From positions 1,178,001 through 1,242,000 of the forward strand of contig JADKBV010000011.1 of NCBI GenBank assembly GCA_016714895.1: a stretch of 64,000 bases of DNA, given 5' to 3'. Each line of letters starts with the position of its first letter. Position 1 is the first letter of the stretch. This DNA comes from Saprospiraceae bacterium. Lineage in GTDB: Bacteria > Bacteroidota > Bacteroidia > Chitinophagales > Saprospiraceae. A program made the translations under genes and the position numbers. Positions 1-8,959 of this stretch are shown here, one piece after another. The notes beneath the pieces were generated by a model, which saw nothing but the letters and a program-made list of their open reading frames with translations, did not search any database and was not told the origin of the DNA.

Positions 1-1626
1 CTGCTTGGTAATATTTTTTCAAAAATGTCGGTAGCTCCAAAAAGAGATTTTATCAAAACAATAGCTGAATTTTATACCATTACGGTGGCCGGTATTATTG
101 TGCATTACAGACAAAGTTTTTATCTTTCATTGGTTATATTTGTATTGTCTGTTTCTGTCGGAATCTATTCCACCCTGACATACGAAAATTTTCCCCTTTC
201 AATCCTTGGTCCTGAATATATGGCCACAACGGAAACTAACATTCAGAATAATGATCCCATGGCCATTTATAAAAGTCAGTCATCTTCTTTTATGTTTTTA
301 GCCATCACCCTCAACAATATTAAAGTGGCCTTTTTAGCTTTTGTAATGGGCACTTTTTCTATGTTGGGCACTTTTTATGTGTTGATCAAAAATGGTATCA
401 TGCTCGGAACCTTTCAGACTTTTTTTTATACCAAAGGTCTGTTGGTTACCTCTTTTCTGACCATCTGGATCCATGGAACCATCGAAATCTCATCCATTGT
501 CATAGCCGGAGCAGCAGGAATTGTTCTGGGTAAACGGATTGTTCATCCCGGAACTTACACCCGTTCTCAAAGCATAAAAACTGGGGCATTACACAGTTTT
601 ATCATATTGATGAGTACCGTTCCGCTTTTTGTTATTGCCGGATTTTTGGAAGGTTATGTCACCCGCTATACAGGTTTACCTGATATTGCCAAAATATCCA
701 TCATTTTATGTTCACTTTTTCTGGTTCTTTACATGTATGTTTACCTGCCCTACAGATTCAAAAAATCAGGAATGACTATTTTTGAGCCAGGAAAACACAT
801 CATTCATCAACCTCAAGTGGAATCAGTTGGTTCTGAAGGAGGTGTTTTGGCCGAATCTTTAAAAACTTTCCGAAAAAACACGATCTTCGTTTTTTTTAAG
901 ACTATTGTTCCTGCTATGATGATACTTGTTCCGGTGATTTGTTATGAAACCTTATATTCGGGTTTTTTAATTTCATCATCAGAAAAGTTTTATTTTGCAA
1001 GTTTCCCCCAAATCAGTCCGGTCATGTATTTCGGGCTGTTTCTGACAATATTTCTTTTTTTATCGGCTCAGTTTACCTTGACCTACTCGCAGGAATTTTC
1101 GCATAAACATTGGTGGGATAATATAAAAAAGTATTTTCCGGTTTTTGTTGTTTCTTCCTTGTTAGTCTCTTTTCCTTTTGTTATTACAGATGAATGGACG
1201 TTGTTTTTATTATCAATAACTTTTCCGGTATTGTCTGCATTTTTTATTTTATTTTCTATCCAAACGTCTCAGAATATATTTTCAACTTTACAAAAAGGGT
1301 TGTTATTTACATATCATCATTGGTTGAAGGTAATATTGTACAGTATATTATCTTTGATTATGATGTGGCTTATGAACGGAATGATCAGTTCGCTGAGAAT
1401 GTTGTTTCTGGATGACATGTTTTTTTGGCACAACCTGTTTGGTAGTCACCATCAAAATTTGTTTTTTATAGAATATCTTTCCAAAAGTGTGTTGATGATG
1501 ATTTTTATATCTTTTTTATATGCCTTGTCAAGAACCCTATTTGTGCAGATTAATCACCAAAAATATTCTCTCGATATTCAGGAAAAAGTAGAAACATTTA
1601 TATCATCCAAAACAAATAAAGTATGA
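1..1626 (+). CDS. SpoIIM-family (DUF95) integral membrane protein, 5'-truncated
   Basis: The reading frame is open to the left edge, so the N-terminus lies outside the window. The ATG at 25 is internal and the codons before it continue the protein. The protein is polytopic with roughly ten hydrophobic segments. The middle part, with a glycine-rich helix followed by 'HGTIEISSIVIAGAAG' and a 'GxxLGKRIVHPG' turn, is typical of the stage II sporulation protein M family. In non-sporulating Bacteroidota this family sits beside RDD, DUF4129, DUF4350, MoxR and DUF58 genes, as here. The stop overlaps the next start by 4 bp, so translation is probably coupled. The molecular function is unknown. Roles in envelope homeostasis have been suggested for the MoxR cluster and are inferred only from context. 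Confidence 0.8.
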   Translation: MLGNIFSKMSVAPKRDFIKTIAEFYTITVAGIIVHYRQSFYLSLVIFVLSVSVGIYSTLTYENFPLSILGPEYMATTETNIQNNDPMAIYKSQSSSFMFLAITLNNIKVAFLAFVMGTFSMLGTFYVLIKNGIMLGTFQTFFYTKGLLVTSFLTIWIHGTIEISSIVIAGAAGIVLGKRIVHPGTYTRSQSIKTGALHSFIILMSTVPLFVIAGFLEGYVTRYTGLPDIAKISIILCSLFLVLYMYVYLPYRFKKSGMTIFEPGKHIIHQPQVESVGSEGGVLAESLKTFRKNTIFVFFKTIVPAMMILVPVICYETLYSGFLISSSEKFYFASFPQISPVMYFGLFLTIFLFLSAQFTLTYSQEFSHKHWWDNIKKYFPVFVVSSLLVSFPFVITDEWTLFLLSITFPVLSAFFILFSIQTSQNIFSTLQKGLLFTYHHWLKVILYSILSLIMMWLMNGMISSLRMLFLDDMFFWHNLFGSHHQNLFFIEYLSKSVLMMIFISFLYALSRTLFVQINHQKYSLDIQEKVETFISSKTNKV

Positions 1627-2282
1627 TAAAACGTTTGATAATTTTTACTTTTTTTTGGTTATTTAGTTTGCCTGCCTCTTTTGCCGGGCCTATATCAAAT
1701 AAGGATGTGCAGCAAATAACACAAAATTTTGATTATCATAAAACAAAAAAAATCAGGGTACCAAAAAATGCAGAAAACAAAGATAAAAATACCAAAAAGC
1801 CCGATTTGTCTGAAAATGTTTTTTTAACATTTTTGGGAAGGATGTTTGAATGGCTGATCTATGTATTTATTGGGGGCATTTGTATAGCCCTGATCTATTT
1901 TATTTTTAAAAATGTAAAATACCAACCTTCATTATCACCATCAAGTGAAATTGTTGACCGACCTGAATCGGCTATTGATGTCGAAAATCACGAAAATAAT
2001 TTGGCAAAGGCTTTAGAAACTAAAAATTACAGATTGGTCATCCGCATCCGGTTTATTCAAGCCATACATGTCCTGAAAGAAAATAAAAAAATATGGGTTG
2101 AAACAGGAAAAACCAATCGCTCATACATAGGTGAATTACATAATCCTTTGAAAAAAACTTTTGCAGAGCTGGTCCGGATTTTTGAAAAATCCTGGTATGA
2201 TAACGCTGAAATTACAGAGAATCATTATCTGGCATCCGAAAAATTATACCACCAAATATTGACAGAAATCCATGAATCGTAG
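1623..2282 (+). CDS. DUF4129-containing membrane protein
   Basis: 219 residues. An N-terminal signal peptide ends near 'PASFAGP'. A short polar, Lys-rich stretch follows, then one membrane helix around residues 75-98, and a cytoplasmic C-terminus. The C-terminal part (regular helices ending in 'FEKSWYDNAEITENHYLASEKLYHQIL') matches the DUF4129 pattern also seen at the end of bacterial transglutaminase-like proteins. The start codon overlaps the preceding stop (ATGA) and the end overlaps DUF4350 by 11 bp, so it is a middle gene of the MoxR operon. No enzymatic residues are visible. It is probably a scaffold or membrane partner of the MoxR/DUF58 pair. Confidence 0.7.
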   Translation: MIKRLIIFTFFWLFSLPASFAGPISNKDVQQITQNFDYHKTKKIRVPKNAENKDKNTKKPDLSENVFLTFLGRMFEWLIYVFIGGICIALIYFIFKNVKYQPSLSPSSEIVDRPESAIDVENHENNLAKALETKNYRLVIRIRFIQAIHVLKENKKIWVETGKTNRSYIGELHNPLKKTFAELVRIFEKSWYDNAEITENHYLASEKLYHQILTEIHES

Positions 2283-3513
2283 TACTGTTTTATGGGTTTT
2301 GTTTTTTGTTGGTCTGATTTCTGTCGGGATTACTGCTTATTATTATCTAACAGAAGAGTCTGAAGTTTCCGACATCACATGGAATCAACCATACAATATT
2401 TATTCCGATAGCCCTGATGCGCACAAGGTTTTTTATCAAATGCTTAAAAAGTACTACGGCGATAAAAATGTGGAAATATCTAATGAAATACCTTATACGG
2501 AATCAGGGGACACCACAAAACAATTAATCATTTTTTTGGGTGATTTTGCCATAGACAGTTTTTCTGATGAAAGTTACCAAATTACTGAATTTATGGAAAT
2601 GGGGCATCAGGTTTTGTCCATTGGAAATTCGCTTTCATTTACCAATGCGTATTATTCTTTTTATGTGGATAGTGAAAAAAAGAAATATGACTGTTCTAAC
2701 GAAGATATTCAATTGTATAACTTATTGCCGGAAAATTATTTGTTCAGATTTAGTTTGTCACCTTATACGCGGGATACAAGTGTCTACCTCCCGTTTTCAA
2801 AAGGATATTTTACTTCCCAAATGTATGCTGAAAAATCGCTGATACAAACAAATTCAGGTTTGACCTGCTTTCGTCACATCACCCCTGTTTTGCCTGAACC
2901 GGAATACCTTCCTTTCCGCAACAATCATTTTATTCACACGTCACCGATACTTTTTTCAAATATAGCGGCTTTACAACCATGGTACGTAAAACATTTTAAT
3001 TTTGTTTTTTCTCACCTTCAATATAAAAAAATAACCCTTATTCTGGATAAGGAGGTAAAAAATGCCGACCGCAGTCCTTTGGAAATTTTGTTTAAAAACA
3101 GAGGTTTGAAGTATGCCTATTATGGATTATTGTTCACATTGTTTTTGTACCTTTATTTTGAAGGAAAAAAAATCATTCGACCTGTTCCTGTTATTGCGCC
3201 CAAAGAAAATCTATCTGCTTCACATATCAAAACATTGGCCAGATTGCATGAAGTTCATGGAAATAATTATTTTTTGGTTCGTAAAATGAAAGAAAACTTT
3301 TTAGTCAAAATATCCCAGCTATTCCAGATTTTTCCACATGAAACAGATATGACCGAAGTATTGGTGAAAAAAAGCGGGTTGGAAAAACCTCTCATTGAAA
3401 AGATCTTTATACTTTTTGATCAAATTGAAAAAAATGGCAAATGCAGCGATCAAACTTTGATGGAGCTTCATTCCCATCTTCATATATTTTACCATAAATT
3501 GAATGCAATATGA
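2272..3513 (+). CDS. DUF4350 domain-containing membrane protein
   Basis: 413 residues. There is an N-terminal membrane anchor (about residues 5-25), then a periplasmic domain with the Rossmann-like DUF4350 features. These are 'WNQPYNIYSDSPDAHKVFYQML' near the start and 'QLIIFLGDFAID' followed by a strand that ends in 'VLSIGNS'. A second membrane helix lies near residues 280-298, and a helical cytoplasmic tail ends the protein. DUF4350 proteins regularly lie between DUF4129 and MoxR in Bacteroidota. The gene overlaps both neighbours (11 bp before, 4 bp after), which supports one translationally coupled operon. The biochemical role is unknown. Confidence 0.7.
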   Translation: MNRSTVLWVLFFVGLISVGITAYYYLTEESEVSDITWNQPYNIYSDSPDAHKVFYQMLKKYYGDKNVEISNEIPYTESGDTTKQLIIFLGDFAIDSFSDESYQITEFMEMGHQVLSIGNSLSFTNAYYSFYVDSEKKKYDCSNEDIQLYNLLPENYLFRFSLSPYTRDTSVYLPFSKGYFTSQMYAEKSLIQTNSGLTCFRHITPVLPEPEYLPFRNNHFIHTSPILFSNIAALQPWYVKHFNFVFSHLQYKKITLILDKEVKNADRSPLEILFKNRGLKYAYYGLLFTLFLYLYFEGKKIIRPVPVIAPKENLSASHIKTLARLHEVHGNNYFLVRKMKENFLVKISQLFQIFPHETDMTEVLVKKSGLEKPLIEKIFILFDQIEKNGKCSDQTLMELHSHLHIFYHKLNAI

Positions 3514-4511
3514 CAGAATACGAAAACAACGAGGGATTCAGAAATCCTGAAGAATCAAATCAACATAATGATGAAGTTTTAGAGATACTTCACCGGATAA
3601 AAGAAGAGTGTGGAACGGTCATCGTTGGTCAGGAAGAATTGCTTGACATGATGATGATCAGTATCTTATGCGACGGTCATATCTTATTGGAAGGTGTTCC
3701 CGGTATTGCCAAAACACTTTCTGCAAGGGTACTTTCAAAGTGTATGGATGCCGGTTTTTCGAGAATCCAATTTACGCCGGATCTCATGCCGTCAGATATT
3801 CTGGGTACCACGATTTATAATATGAAAGACCATGTTTTTACTTTTGTAAAAGGTCCTGTTTTTTCGAATTTTATTCTGATAGACGAAATCAACAGAGCTT
3901 CGGCAAAAACCCAGTCAGCATTATTTGAGGTAATGGAAGAACGTCAGGTCACCTTTGATAATAAAGAATATCCGATGGAATTTCCTTTTATCATCATTGC
4001 TACCCAAAATCCGGTGGAACATGAAGGAACATACAGATTACCGGAAGCTCAGCTTGATCGTTTTCTGATGAGAATACAATTAGACTACCCTAATGACAGG
4101 GAAGAAATCACGATGCTGGAACGATTTAAAACAACCATGGCAAAACCCGATATCAGCCACATCCGAAAAATTTGTGGAAAAGAAGATTTGCGCATGATGC
4201 AAAAAAGTGTTTCCGGCGTATATGTCGACCAGAAAATATTGCACTATATCGTTGAGATAGCCCGCGAGACACGGTTGAATCCTCAGATATTTCTGGGAGC
4301 TTCGCCAAGGGCATCCCTGGCTTTGATGCGTACGGCAAAAGCGATGGCGTTTATTTCCGGCAGAAACTTTGTCATTCCGGAAGATGTCCAGAATGTTTGT
4401 TATCATGTCCTCAACCACAGGATTATTTTGTCTCCCGAAACAGAAATGAAAGGTATTCAAACCAAACAGGTTTTGGAAGAAATCATTCGTAAAACAGAAT
4501 TGCCTCGCTGA
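3510..4511 (+). CDS. MoxR-family AAA+ ATPase
   Basis: 333 residues, the usual length for MoxR. Walker A is 'EGVPGIAKT' (residues 61-69), Walker B is 'FILIDEINRA' (121-130, with D125 and E126), and sensor 1 is 'ATQNPVEHEGTY'. The 'LPEAQLDRFLM' segment carries the arginine-finger region, and the C-terminal lid is helical. MoxR ATPases act as chaperones that load metal ions or assemble complexes, usually with a VWA or DUF58 partner encoded next door, which here is the following DUF58 gene. The start overlaps the DUF4350 stop by 4 bp and the stop overlaps the DUF58 start by 1 bp (TGATG). Confidence 0.92.
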   Translation: MTEYENNEGFRNPEESNQHNDEVLEILHRIKEECGTVIVGQEELLDMMMISILCDGHILLEGVPGIAKTLSARVLSKCMDAGFSRIQFTPDLMPSDILGTTIYNMKDHVFTFVKGPVFSNFILIDEINRASAKTQSALFEVMEERQVTFDNKEYPMEFPFIIIATQNPVEHEGTYRLPEAQLDRFLMRIQLDYPNDREEITMLERFKTTMAKPDISHIRKICGKEDLRMMQKSVSGVYVDQKILHYIVEIARETRLNPQIFLGASPRASLALMRTAKAMAFISGRNFVIPEDVQNVCYHVLNHRIILSPETEMKGIQTKQVLEEIIRKTELPR

Positions 4512-5835
4512 TGAAACAAGTGTATCTCACTTCCCGGGTTTACAAACTCTGTATCTCATCCGTTTTATTTTTTCTGCTGTCAGCGGTTTGGCCCGTTTTA
4601 TTTTTGCCGGCAGTTATTTGGCTTGCCCTTTGGTGGATGCTCCTGTTTTATGATGCGTGGTCGGTTTATAAAACAGCTGACCTTGTAAGCGGACATAGAG
4701 ATGTTTTTGAAAAACTATCATTGGGTGACGAACAACCTATAAACTATACCATTCATAATGGTTCAGGCAGGGACCTGATGATCACTTTATACGATGAATT
4801 GCCCGATCCGTTTCAATGCAGAACAGCCATCGGGAGTGATCTGGTTCCGAAAGGACAACAAAAACAATTTTATAAAAATATTTTTCCGACAGAAAGAGGC
4901 AAATATTCTTTCGGTAGAGTTTTTGTGATGTTAAATCGAAAATTTCCACGACTTATCGGTATTAAAATTTGTATTGACCAAGCAAAAGATATTCACGTTT
5001 TTCCAAGTATCATTCAAATGAAAAAATATGAAATGATGATGGTTTCAAAAACCGCTTTTCAGATGGGTTTGAGAAAAGTGAGACTACGCGGGGAAAACGA
5101 TGAATTTGAACACATCCGGCATTTTCAGCAGGGAGACAATATTAAGGCTATCAATTGGAAAGCAGCAGCCCGGAAAATGGATGTTCTGGTCAATACATTT
5201 CATGATACCCGCTCCCAGGAAGTGTATTGTATTATTGATAAAGGAAGGACTATGGAAATGCCCTTTTCGGGAATGACATTGATGGATTACGCCATCAATA
5301 CAACTTTAACCTTTTCCAATATAATTTTACAAAAATTTGATAAAGCAGGTTTGATTACCTTTTCGGATAAAATAGACGATGTAATTGCTGCTTCTTCACA
5401 GGCACATCATCTGCATCGTATCCAGGAAGTATTGTACAATCAAACAACAGATTTTAAGGAATCAGACTACCATTCGCTCTATTATTTTTTACGTAGAAAT
5501 GTCAGGAAAAGAAGTATTTTATTTCTTTTACCAATTTTGAAGATCAATATGAAGTAGAAAGAAATATTGCTTTTCTGAGACTTATCAATCGGTACCACCT
5601 GCTGATAGTCATCTGTTTTGTGAATCGGGAGATTGTGGCTCTTGCTGATCAAAAGGCAGTTGATAAGACCGGAATCTACCAAAGTGTTGTTGCCGGAAAT
5701 ACGATGCTTCAAAGAAATACTTTTTTATCCGGTCTTAATTCCTTCGGGATTCAGCTTATTTTGGTTAAACCGGAAGATTTATCCATTCAGGTAATCAACA
5801 AATACCTTGAGATCAAATCAAAAAGAATGGGGTAA
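4511..5835 (+). CDS. DUF58 (VWA-like) protein, single-base frameshift near 5526
   Basis: Frame 2 runs from the ATG at 4511 to a premature stop at 5557. The homologous continuation is in frame 1, starting with 'FTNFEDQYEVERNIAFLR' and ending at 5835. Joined, they give about 441 residues, the normal DUF58 length. Two N-terminal membrane helices (about 10-50) are followed by a beta domain and by the DUF58 signature 'LRGENDEFEHIRHFQQGDNIKAINWKAAARK', then a VWA-like fold with 'VYCIIDKGRTM'. The break is at the T4 run 5526-5529, where one extra T would restore 'LFLFTNFEDQ'. DUF58 proteins partner MoxR ATPases. Either a sequencing deletion or a real lesion could explain it; conservation of the downstream frame favours an error or a very recent mutation. 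Confidence 0.85.
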
Positions 5836-5891
5836 TCGTTGAGACCTCTTATTCCTGTTTTTACCGAAGTTGTAGGTGCCTTATAAAAATG

Positions 5892-7124
5892 TTACACATC
5901 TTTTTTTTCCCAAACCCTGCTTTGTGCTGTTTGTTCGTTGATGGTCCGGGCTATATCTTTGTCCTCTTCCGTGAATATTACATTACGTCTGGCAAAAACT
6001 ATTTCAGCGGTTTCTAATGCTTTTTTTAGCGGATGGGTTTGAAATCCCGAACCTCCGCCCCAGGCAAAAGAAGGAATAAAATTTCTTGGATATCCTTCCC
6101 CAAAAATATTGCAATACGCTCCGGTGACGGTTCCTGTATTAAACATGGTATTGATACCTGTTTTGGAGTGGTCTCCCATGATCAGACCGCAAAATTGCAG
6201 GCCGGTATCAACAAATTTTTCTTCGACGTAAGACCATACCCTGACCGGGAGATAGTTGTTTTTGAGATTTGAAGTATTGGTGTCGGCACCAAGATTACAC
6301 CACTCACCAATGATGCTGTCACCGACAAAACCATCATGACCTTTATTGGCATTGCCAAAAAATTGTGTTCCTTTGATTTCTCCGCCTATTTTACATTTGG
6401 GACCCACAGCTACAGGTCCGTATATTTTGGCGCCCATATTAACGGTACTGCCTTCTCCAAGTGCAAAAGGGCCCCTGATCATTGAACCTTCCATGACCTC
6501 ACTGTTTTTTCCAAGATATATCGGACCGTTTGTGGTATTAAAAATAGCACATTCTGCTTTAACTCCTTCTTCAACAAATACAGGAAAATGCCCAAAAATC
6601 CGGTTTGTATCAGATAATTTTTGTGTAATCCTGTTTTTACTTAAAAAATCTATATCTCTGAGGATTTCCTGCTCCAGAAGCGATAATATATTCCACGGGC
6701 GTTGTAAAAGATCCGGTTTTTTTTCAGCTTGGTAATGAATGATACTACACCCTGACATGAATGTCCCAATATCTTCTGTTTCCGTTTTATGATGTGATCT
6801 TCGGGCAGCGAGAAACTGATCTTCAAAATATAATGCCTCATTATTCTTTAAAGAATCAATACGATTCACTAGTTCGATATCCGGCAACAGGGAAGCATTT
6901 ATGATCAGAATGTCTTCTTCAGAAGAATTAGGGTATTTAGGTGATAAATAGTCTTCTGTAAGGTAGCTGATGTTTCCGGCACTATAAGCGGCCCATTTTT
7001 CTTTTATGGTACGTAGCCCGATTCTGATATCAGCTACCGGTCTCGTATGTGTCAGGGGCAAAAGATACGACCAGGTAGCGCGATCGAAGAGCACAATATG
7101 GGTGGATATGAGTTTGTCCGGCAT
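5892..7124 (-). CDS. GlmU-like bifunctional UDP-GlcNAc pathway enzyme (alternative Bacteroidota form)
   Basis: 410 residues. The N-terminus, with 'HIVLFDRATWSYLLPLTHTRPVADIRIG' followed by 'TIKEKW', matches the reduced nucleotidyltransferase domain of the 'alternative bacterial GlmU' family that replaces classical GlmU in Bacteroidota. The C-terminal half is a left-handed beta-helix of hexapeptide repeats (for example 'GPVAVGPKCKIGGEIKGT') typical of acyltransferases, with an SGNANKGHDG-like active loop ('FGNANKGHDGFVGDS'). The expected role is making UDP-GlcNAc for peptidoglycan and lipid A from glucosamine-1-phosphate. This is known for the family by annotation and not proved here. It is convergent with the DUF58 gene. 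The product of a nearby downstream AUG would be too short at the conserved N-terminus, so 7124 is kept as the start. Confidence 0.8.
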   Translation of the reverse strand: MPDKLISTHIVLFDRATWSYLLPLTHTRPVADIRIGLRTIKEKWAAYSAGNISYLTEDYLSPKYPNSSEEDILIINASLLPDIELVNRIDSLKNNEALYFEDQFLAARRSHHKTETEDIGTFMSGCSIIHYQAEKKPDLLQRPWNILSLLEQEILRDIDFLSKNRITQKLSDTNRIFGHFPVFVEEGVKAECAIFNTTNGPIYLGKNSEVMEGSMIRGPFALGEGSTVNMGAKIYGPVAVGPKCKIGGEIKGTQFFGNANKGHDGFVGDSIIGEWCNLGADTNTSNLKNNYLPVRVWSYVEEKFVDTGLQFCGLIMGDHSKTGINTMFNTGTVTGAYCNIFGEGYPRNFIPSFAWGGGSGFQTHPLKKALETAEIVFARRNVIFTEEDKDIARTINEQTAQSRVWEKKDV

Positions 7125-7258
7125 ACTTTATTCCTTTGGCGTAAAGATATAAATCTATTTTTATATAAAACCTTTTAAACAGCAGTGATTGTTTTTAAAC
7201 GTTCAGCAAAAAAGACCGACAAAGCTCAACAAACCAGGATTTTTGTTCATGAAAAGGC

Positions 7259-7284
7259 AAAAAAAAAGCCCCTGAGGGCTCTTT
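7259..7284 (-). terminator. Rho-independent terminator after rpmE
   Basis: On the minus strand an AGCCC stem, TCAG loop and GGGCT stem are followed by nine T residues (7259-7267 on the plus strand are all A). It begins at the L31 stop codon and separates rpmE from the GlmU-like gene. Confidence 0.85.
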
Positions 7285-7542
7285 TTATTTTTTGCTGAAT
7301 TTTGCGAATTTTTTATTGAACTTGTCAATTCTACCCGCGGTATCAACGAACTTGAGTTTACCGGTAAAGAAAGGATGTGAAAACGAGGAGATTTCCATCT
7401 TCATCAATGGATATTCGTTGCCGTCTGTGAAGATAACGGTCTCCCTTGTTTTAGCACAAGAACGAGTCAAAAACATCTCGTCATTGGAAATGTCCTTAAA
7501 CACTACCATTCTATAATCTTCCGGATGCAAATCTTTCTTCAT
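7285..7542 (-). CDS. rpmE2: 50S ribosomal protein L31 type B (bL31B)
   Basis: 85 residues beginning MKKDLHPEDYRMVVFKDIS. The body has 'FLTRSCAKT' and the conserved end of strand and helix 'EISSFSHPFFTGKLKFVDTAGRIDKFNKKFAKF'. The CxxC zinc pair of type A L31 is absent, so this is the zinc-independent type B. An in-frame ATG 60 bp upstream (7602) is not used: the extra 20 residues are unlike any L31, and a -7 promoter box (7590-7597) lies inside that extension. The gene ends in a strong terminator. In many bacteria type A and type B L31 are exchanged with zinc supply; whether a type A copy exists elsewhere cannot be seen. Confidence 0.95.
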   Translation of the reverse strand: MKKDLHPEDYRMVVFKDISNDEMFLTRSCAKTRETVIFTDGNEYPLMKMEISSFSHPFFTGKLKFVDTAGRIDKFNKKFAKFSKK

Positions 7543-7589
7543 TTTGAAAAAATTTAAAATGTTTAAAAACCCCTTTCTAAAAAGGAGTG

Positions 7590-7597
7590 CAAAAGTA
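7590..7597 (-). promoter_or_regulatory. -7 promoter box for rpmE
   Basis: The minus strand reads TACTTTTG, a full match to the Bacteroidota -7 consensus TAnnTTTG, about 48 bp upstream of the L31 start. No clear TTTG -33 element is visible 19-21 bp further upstream. Confidence 0.5.
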
Positions 7598-7889
7598 TTC
7601 ATAAATTTTAAAATAAAAAATAGTTTTGCCGAAAAATTGATATAAAATGATATTTTTGCGCTGTCAAAGATGATAATATAATCATGAAACTCAATAAGAT
7701 AGCGTTAAACTATCGTTAAAATATCAAAACATTACTATTGCATAAATATGTAAGTTGTTGATAGTATATTTGTTACATAGAAGTCCTTTGAAAGACATCA
7801 TCATACATGAAACAAATAATGACGAATTCCTGTCTTTCTTTATGAATGTTATATTTATATCTTTTTTAACCAATAAAATGTGAAATATC

Positions 7890-8411
7890 ATGAAAAATAG
7901 AATTTCCACCCTGATTCTGGCCTTTGTATGTTTGTTTTTGACACCCATGACATATGGTCAAAAAATTGCCATCATCGATATTAATGATGTTTTAAGCAAT
8001 ATGCCTGAATACAAAGCTGCCCAAACAGAATTAGATCAGATATCTGCGACCTGGAGACAGGAAATCGCTGTTGAATTTGACAAAGTAAAAAGTTTGTATA
8101 ATAAGTTTCAGGCAGAACAGGTTTTGTTGAGTGCTGATGAAAAAGCAATCAAAGAAAACGACATCGTCAAAAAAGAAGCTGAAGTGCGGGAAATGCAAAA
8201 AAGAAAATTTGGTCCTGAAGGAGAACTTTTTACCAAAAGACAAGAGATGGTAGCTCCGATACAGGATAAAGTTTTTGCAACTATCGAAAGTTATGCCGCC
8301 GAAAAAGGATTGGATCTTATATTTGATAAATCCGGTTCCACAGGATTGTTGTTTTCGAATCCTGAATTCGATAAAACAGGGGACATCAAGAAAAAATTAG
8401 GTATAAAATAA
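7890..8411 (+). CDS. OmpH/Skp-family periplasmic chaperone (first copy)
   Basis: 173 residues. A signal peptide ends at 'TYGQ', then comes the conserved strand 'KIAIIDINDVLSNMPEYKAAQTELDQ'. A long charged coiled-coil of two antiparallel helices (about 45-125) follows, and then 'QDKVFATIESYAAEKGLDLIFDKSG'. This is the Skp fold: a trimeric periplasmic chaperone that holds unfolded outer-membrane proteins for the BAM machinery. It is followed 32 bp later by a paralogue and then murI, an arrangement common in Bacteroidota, where bamA often lies upstream. Here there is an intergenic gap of about 290 bp upstream, so this is probably the first gene of the operon. Confidence 0.9.
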   Translation: MKNRISTLILAFVCLFLTPMTYGQKIAIIDINDVLSNMPEYKAAQTELDQISATWRQEIAVEFDKVKSLYNKFQAEQVLLSADEKAIKENDIVKKEAEVREMQKRKFGPEGELFTKRQEMVAPIQDKVFATIESYAAEKGLDLIFDKSGSTGLLFSNPEFDKTGDIKKKLGIK

Positions 8412-8443
8412 TATTTTTTCATTTATAAAACCAACGTGATAAA

Positions 8444-8959
8444 ATGATCAGATCATTTGTAATTGTATGTTTGATGTGTATGGCTGCTCTGAATATTCAG
8501 GCCCAAAAAGTAGGATACATCAATACACAGGAATTAATCTCTCTGATGCCGGAAGTTAAAGAAGCCAATTCTCAACTTGAAGTGATGAAAACTCAGTTTT
8601 CAAAAAGAGGGCAGGACATGGTTCAGGTATTGCAACAAAAATACCAGGAGTTTCAACAAAAACAAGCCAATGGAGAATTGTCACCTGTTGAAGCTGAAAA
8701 GCAAGGTCAATTGTTGAAAGAAGAAGAACAGACCTTAGTTACTTTTGAGCAGGAAAGTCAGCAAAAACTGATGGCTAAGTCTGAGGAATTGCTTCAACCT
8801 ATGCAGGATAAAGTCAACAATGCCATCAAAATGGTAGCTCAGGAAAATGGTTATTCTTATATTCTGGATATCAGTCAGGGGTCTGTTTTGTATGCTGACC
8901 CTACAACCGATGTTTCTGCATTGGTAAAAACAAAATTAGGTATTACAACCACACCGTAA
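8444..8959 (+). CDS. OmpH/Skp-family periplasmic chaperone (second copy)
   Basis: 171 residues. The signal peptide is 'MIRSFVIVCLMCMAALNIQAQ', followed by 'KVGYINTQELISLMPEVKEANSQLE', a Gln/Glu-rich coiled-coil, and the C-terminal strand 'NGYSYILDISQGSVLYADP'. It has the same architecture as the preceding gene but is clearly diverged, so the two may form separate or mixed trimers. The stop codon shares a base with the murI start (TAATG), implying coupled translation. The coupling with murI is a genomic habit of the phylum without a proven functional link. Confidence 0.9.
   Translation: MIRSFVIVCLMCMAALNIQAQKVGYINTQELISLMPEVKEANSQLEVMKTQFSKRGQDMVQVLQQKYQEFQQKQANGELSPVEAEKQGQLLKEEEQTLVTFEQESQQKLMAKSEELLQPMQDKVNNAIKMVAQENGYSYILDISQGSVLYADPTTDVSALVKTKLGITTTP

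Noticed and set aside
7565..7588. Hairpin with T5 on the minus strand in front of the rpmE gene, possible attenuator
   Set aside because: The predicted transcript start falls inside the first arm, so the full hairpin would not be transcribed.
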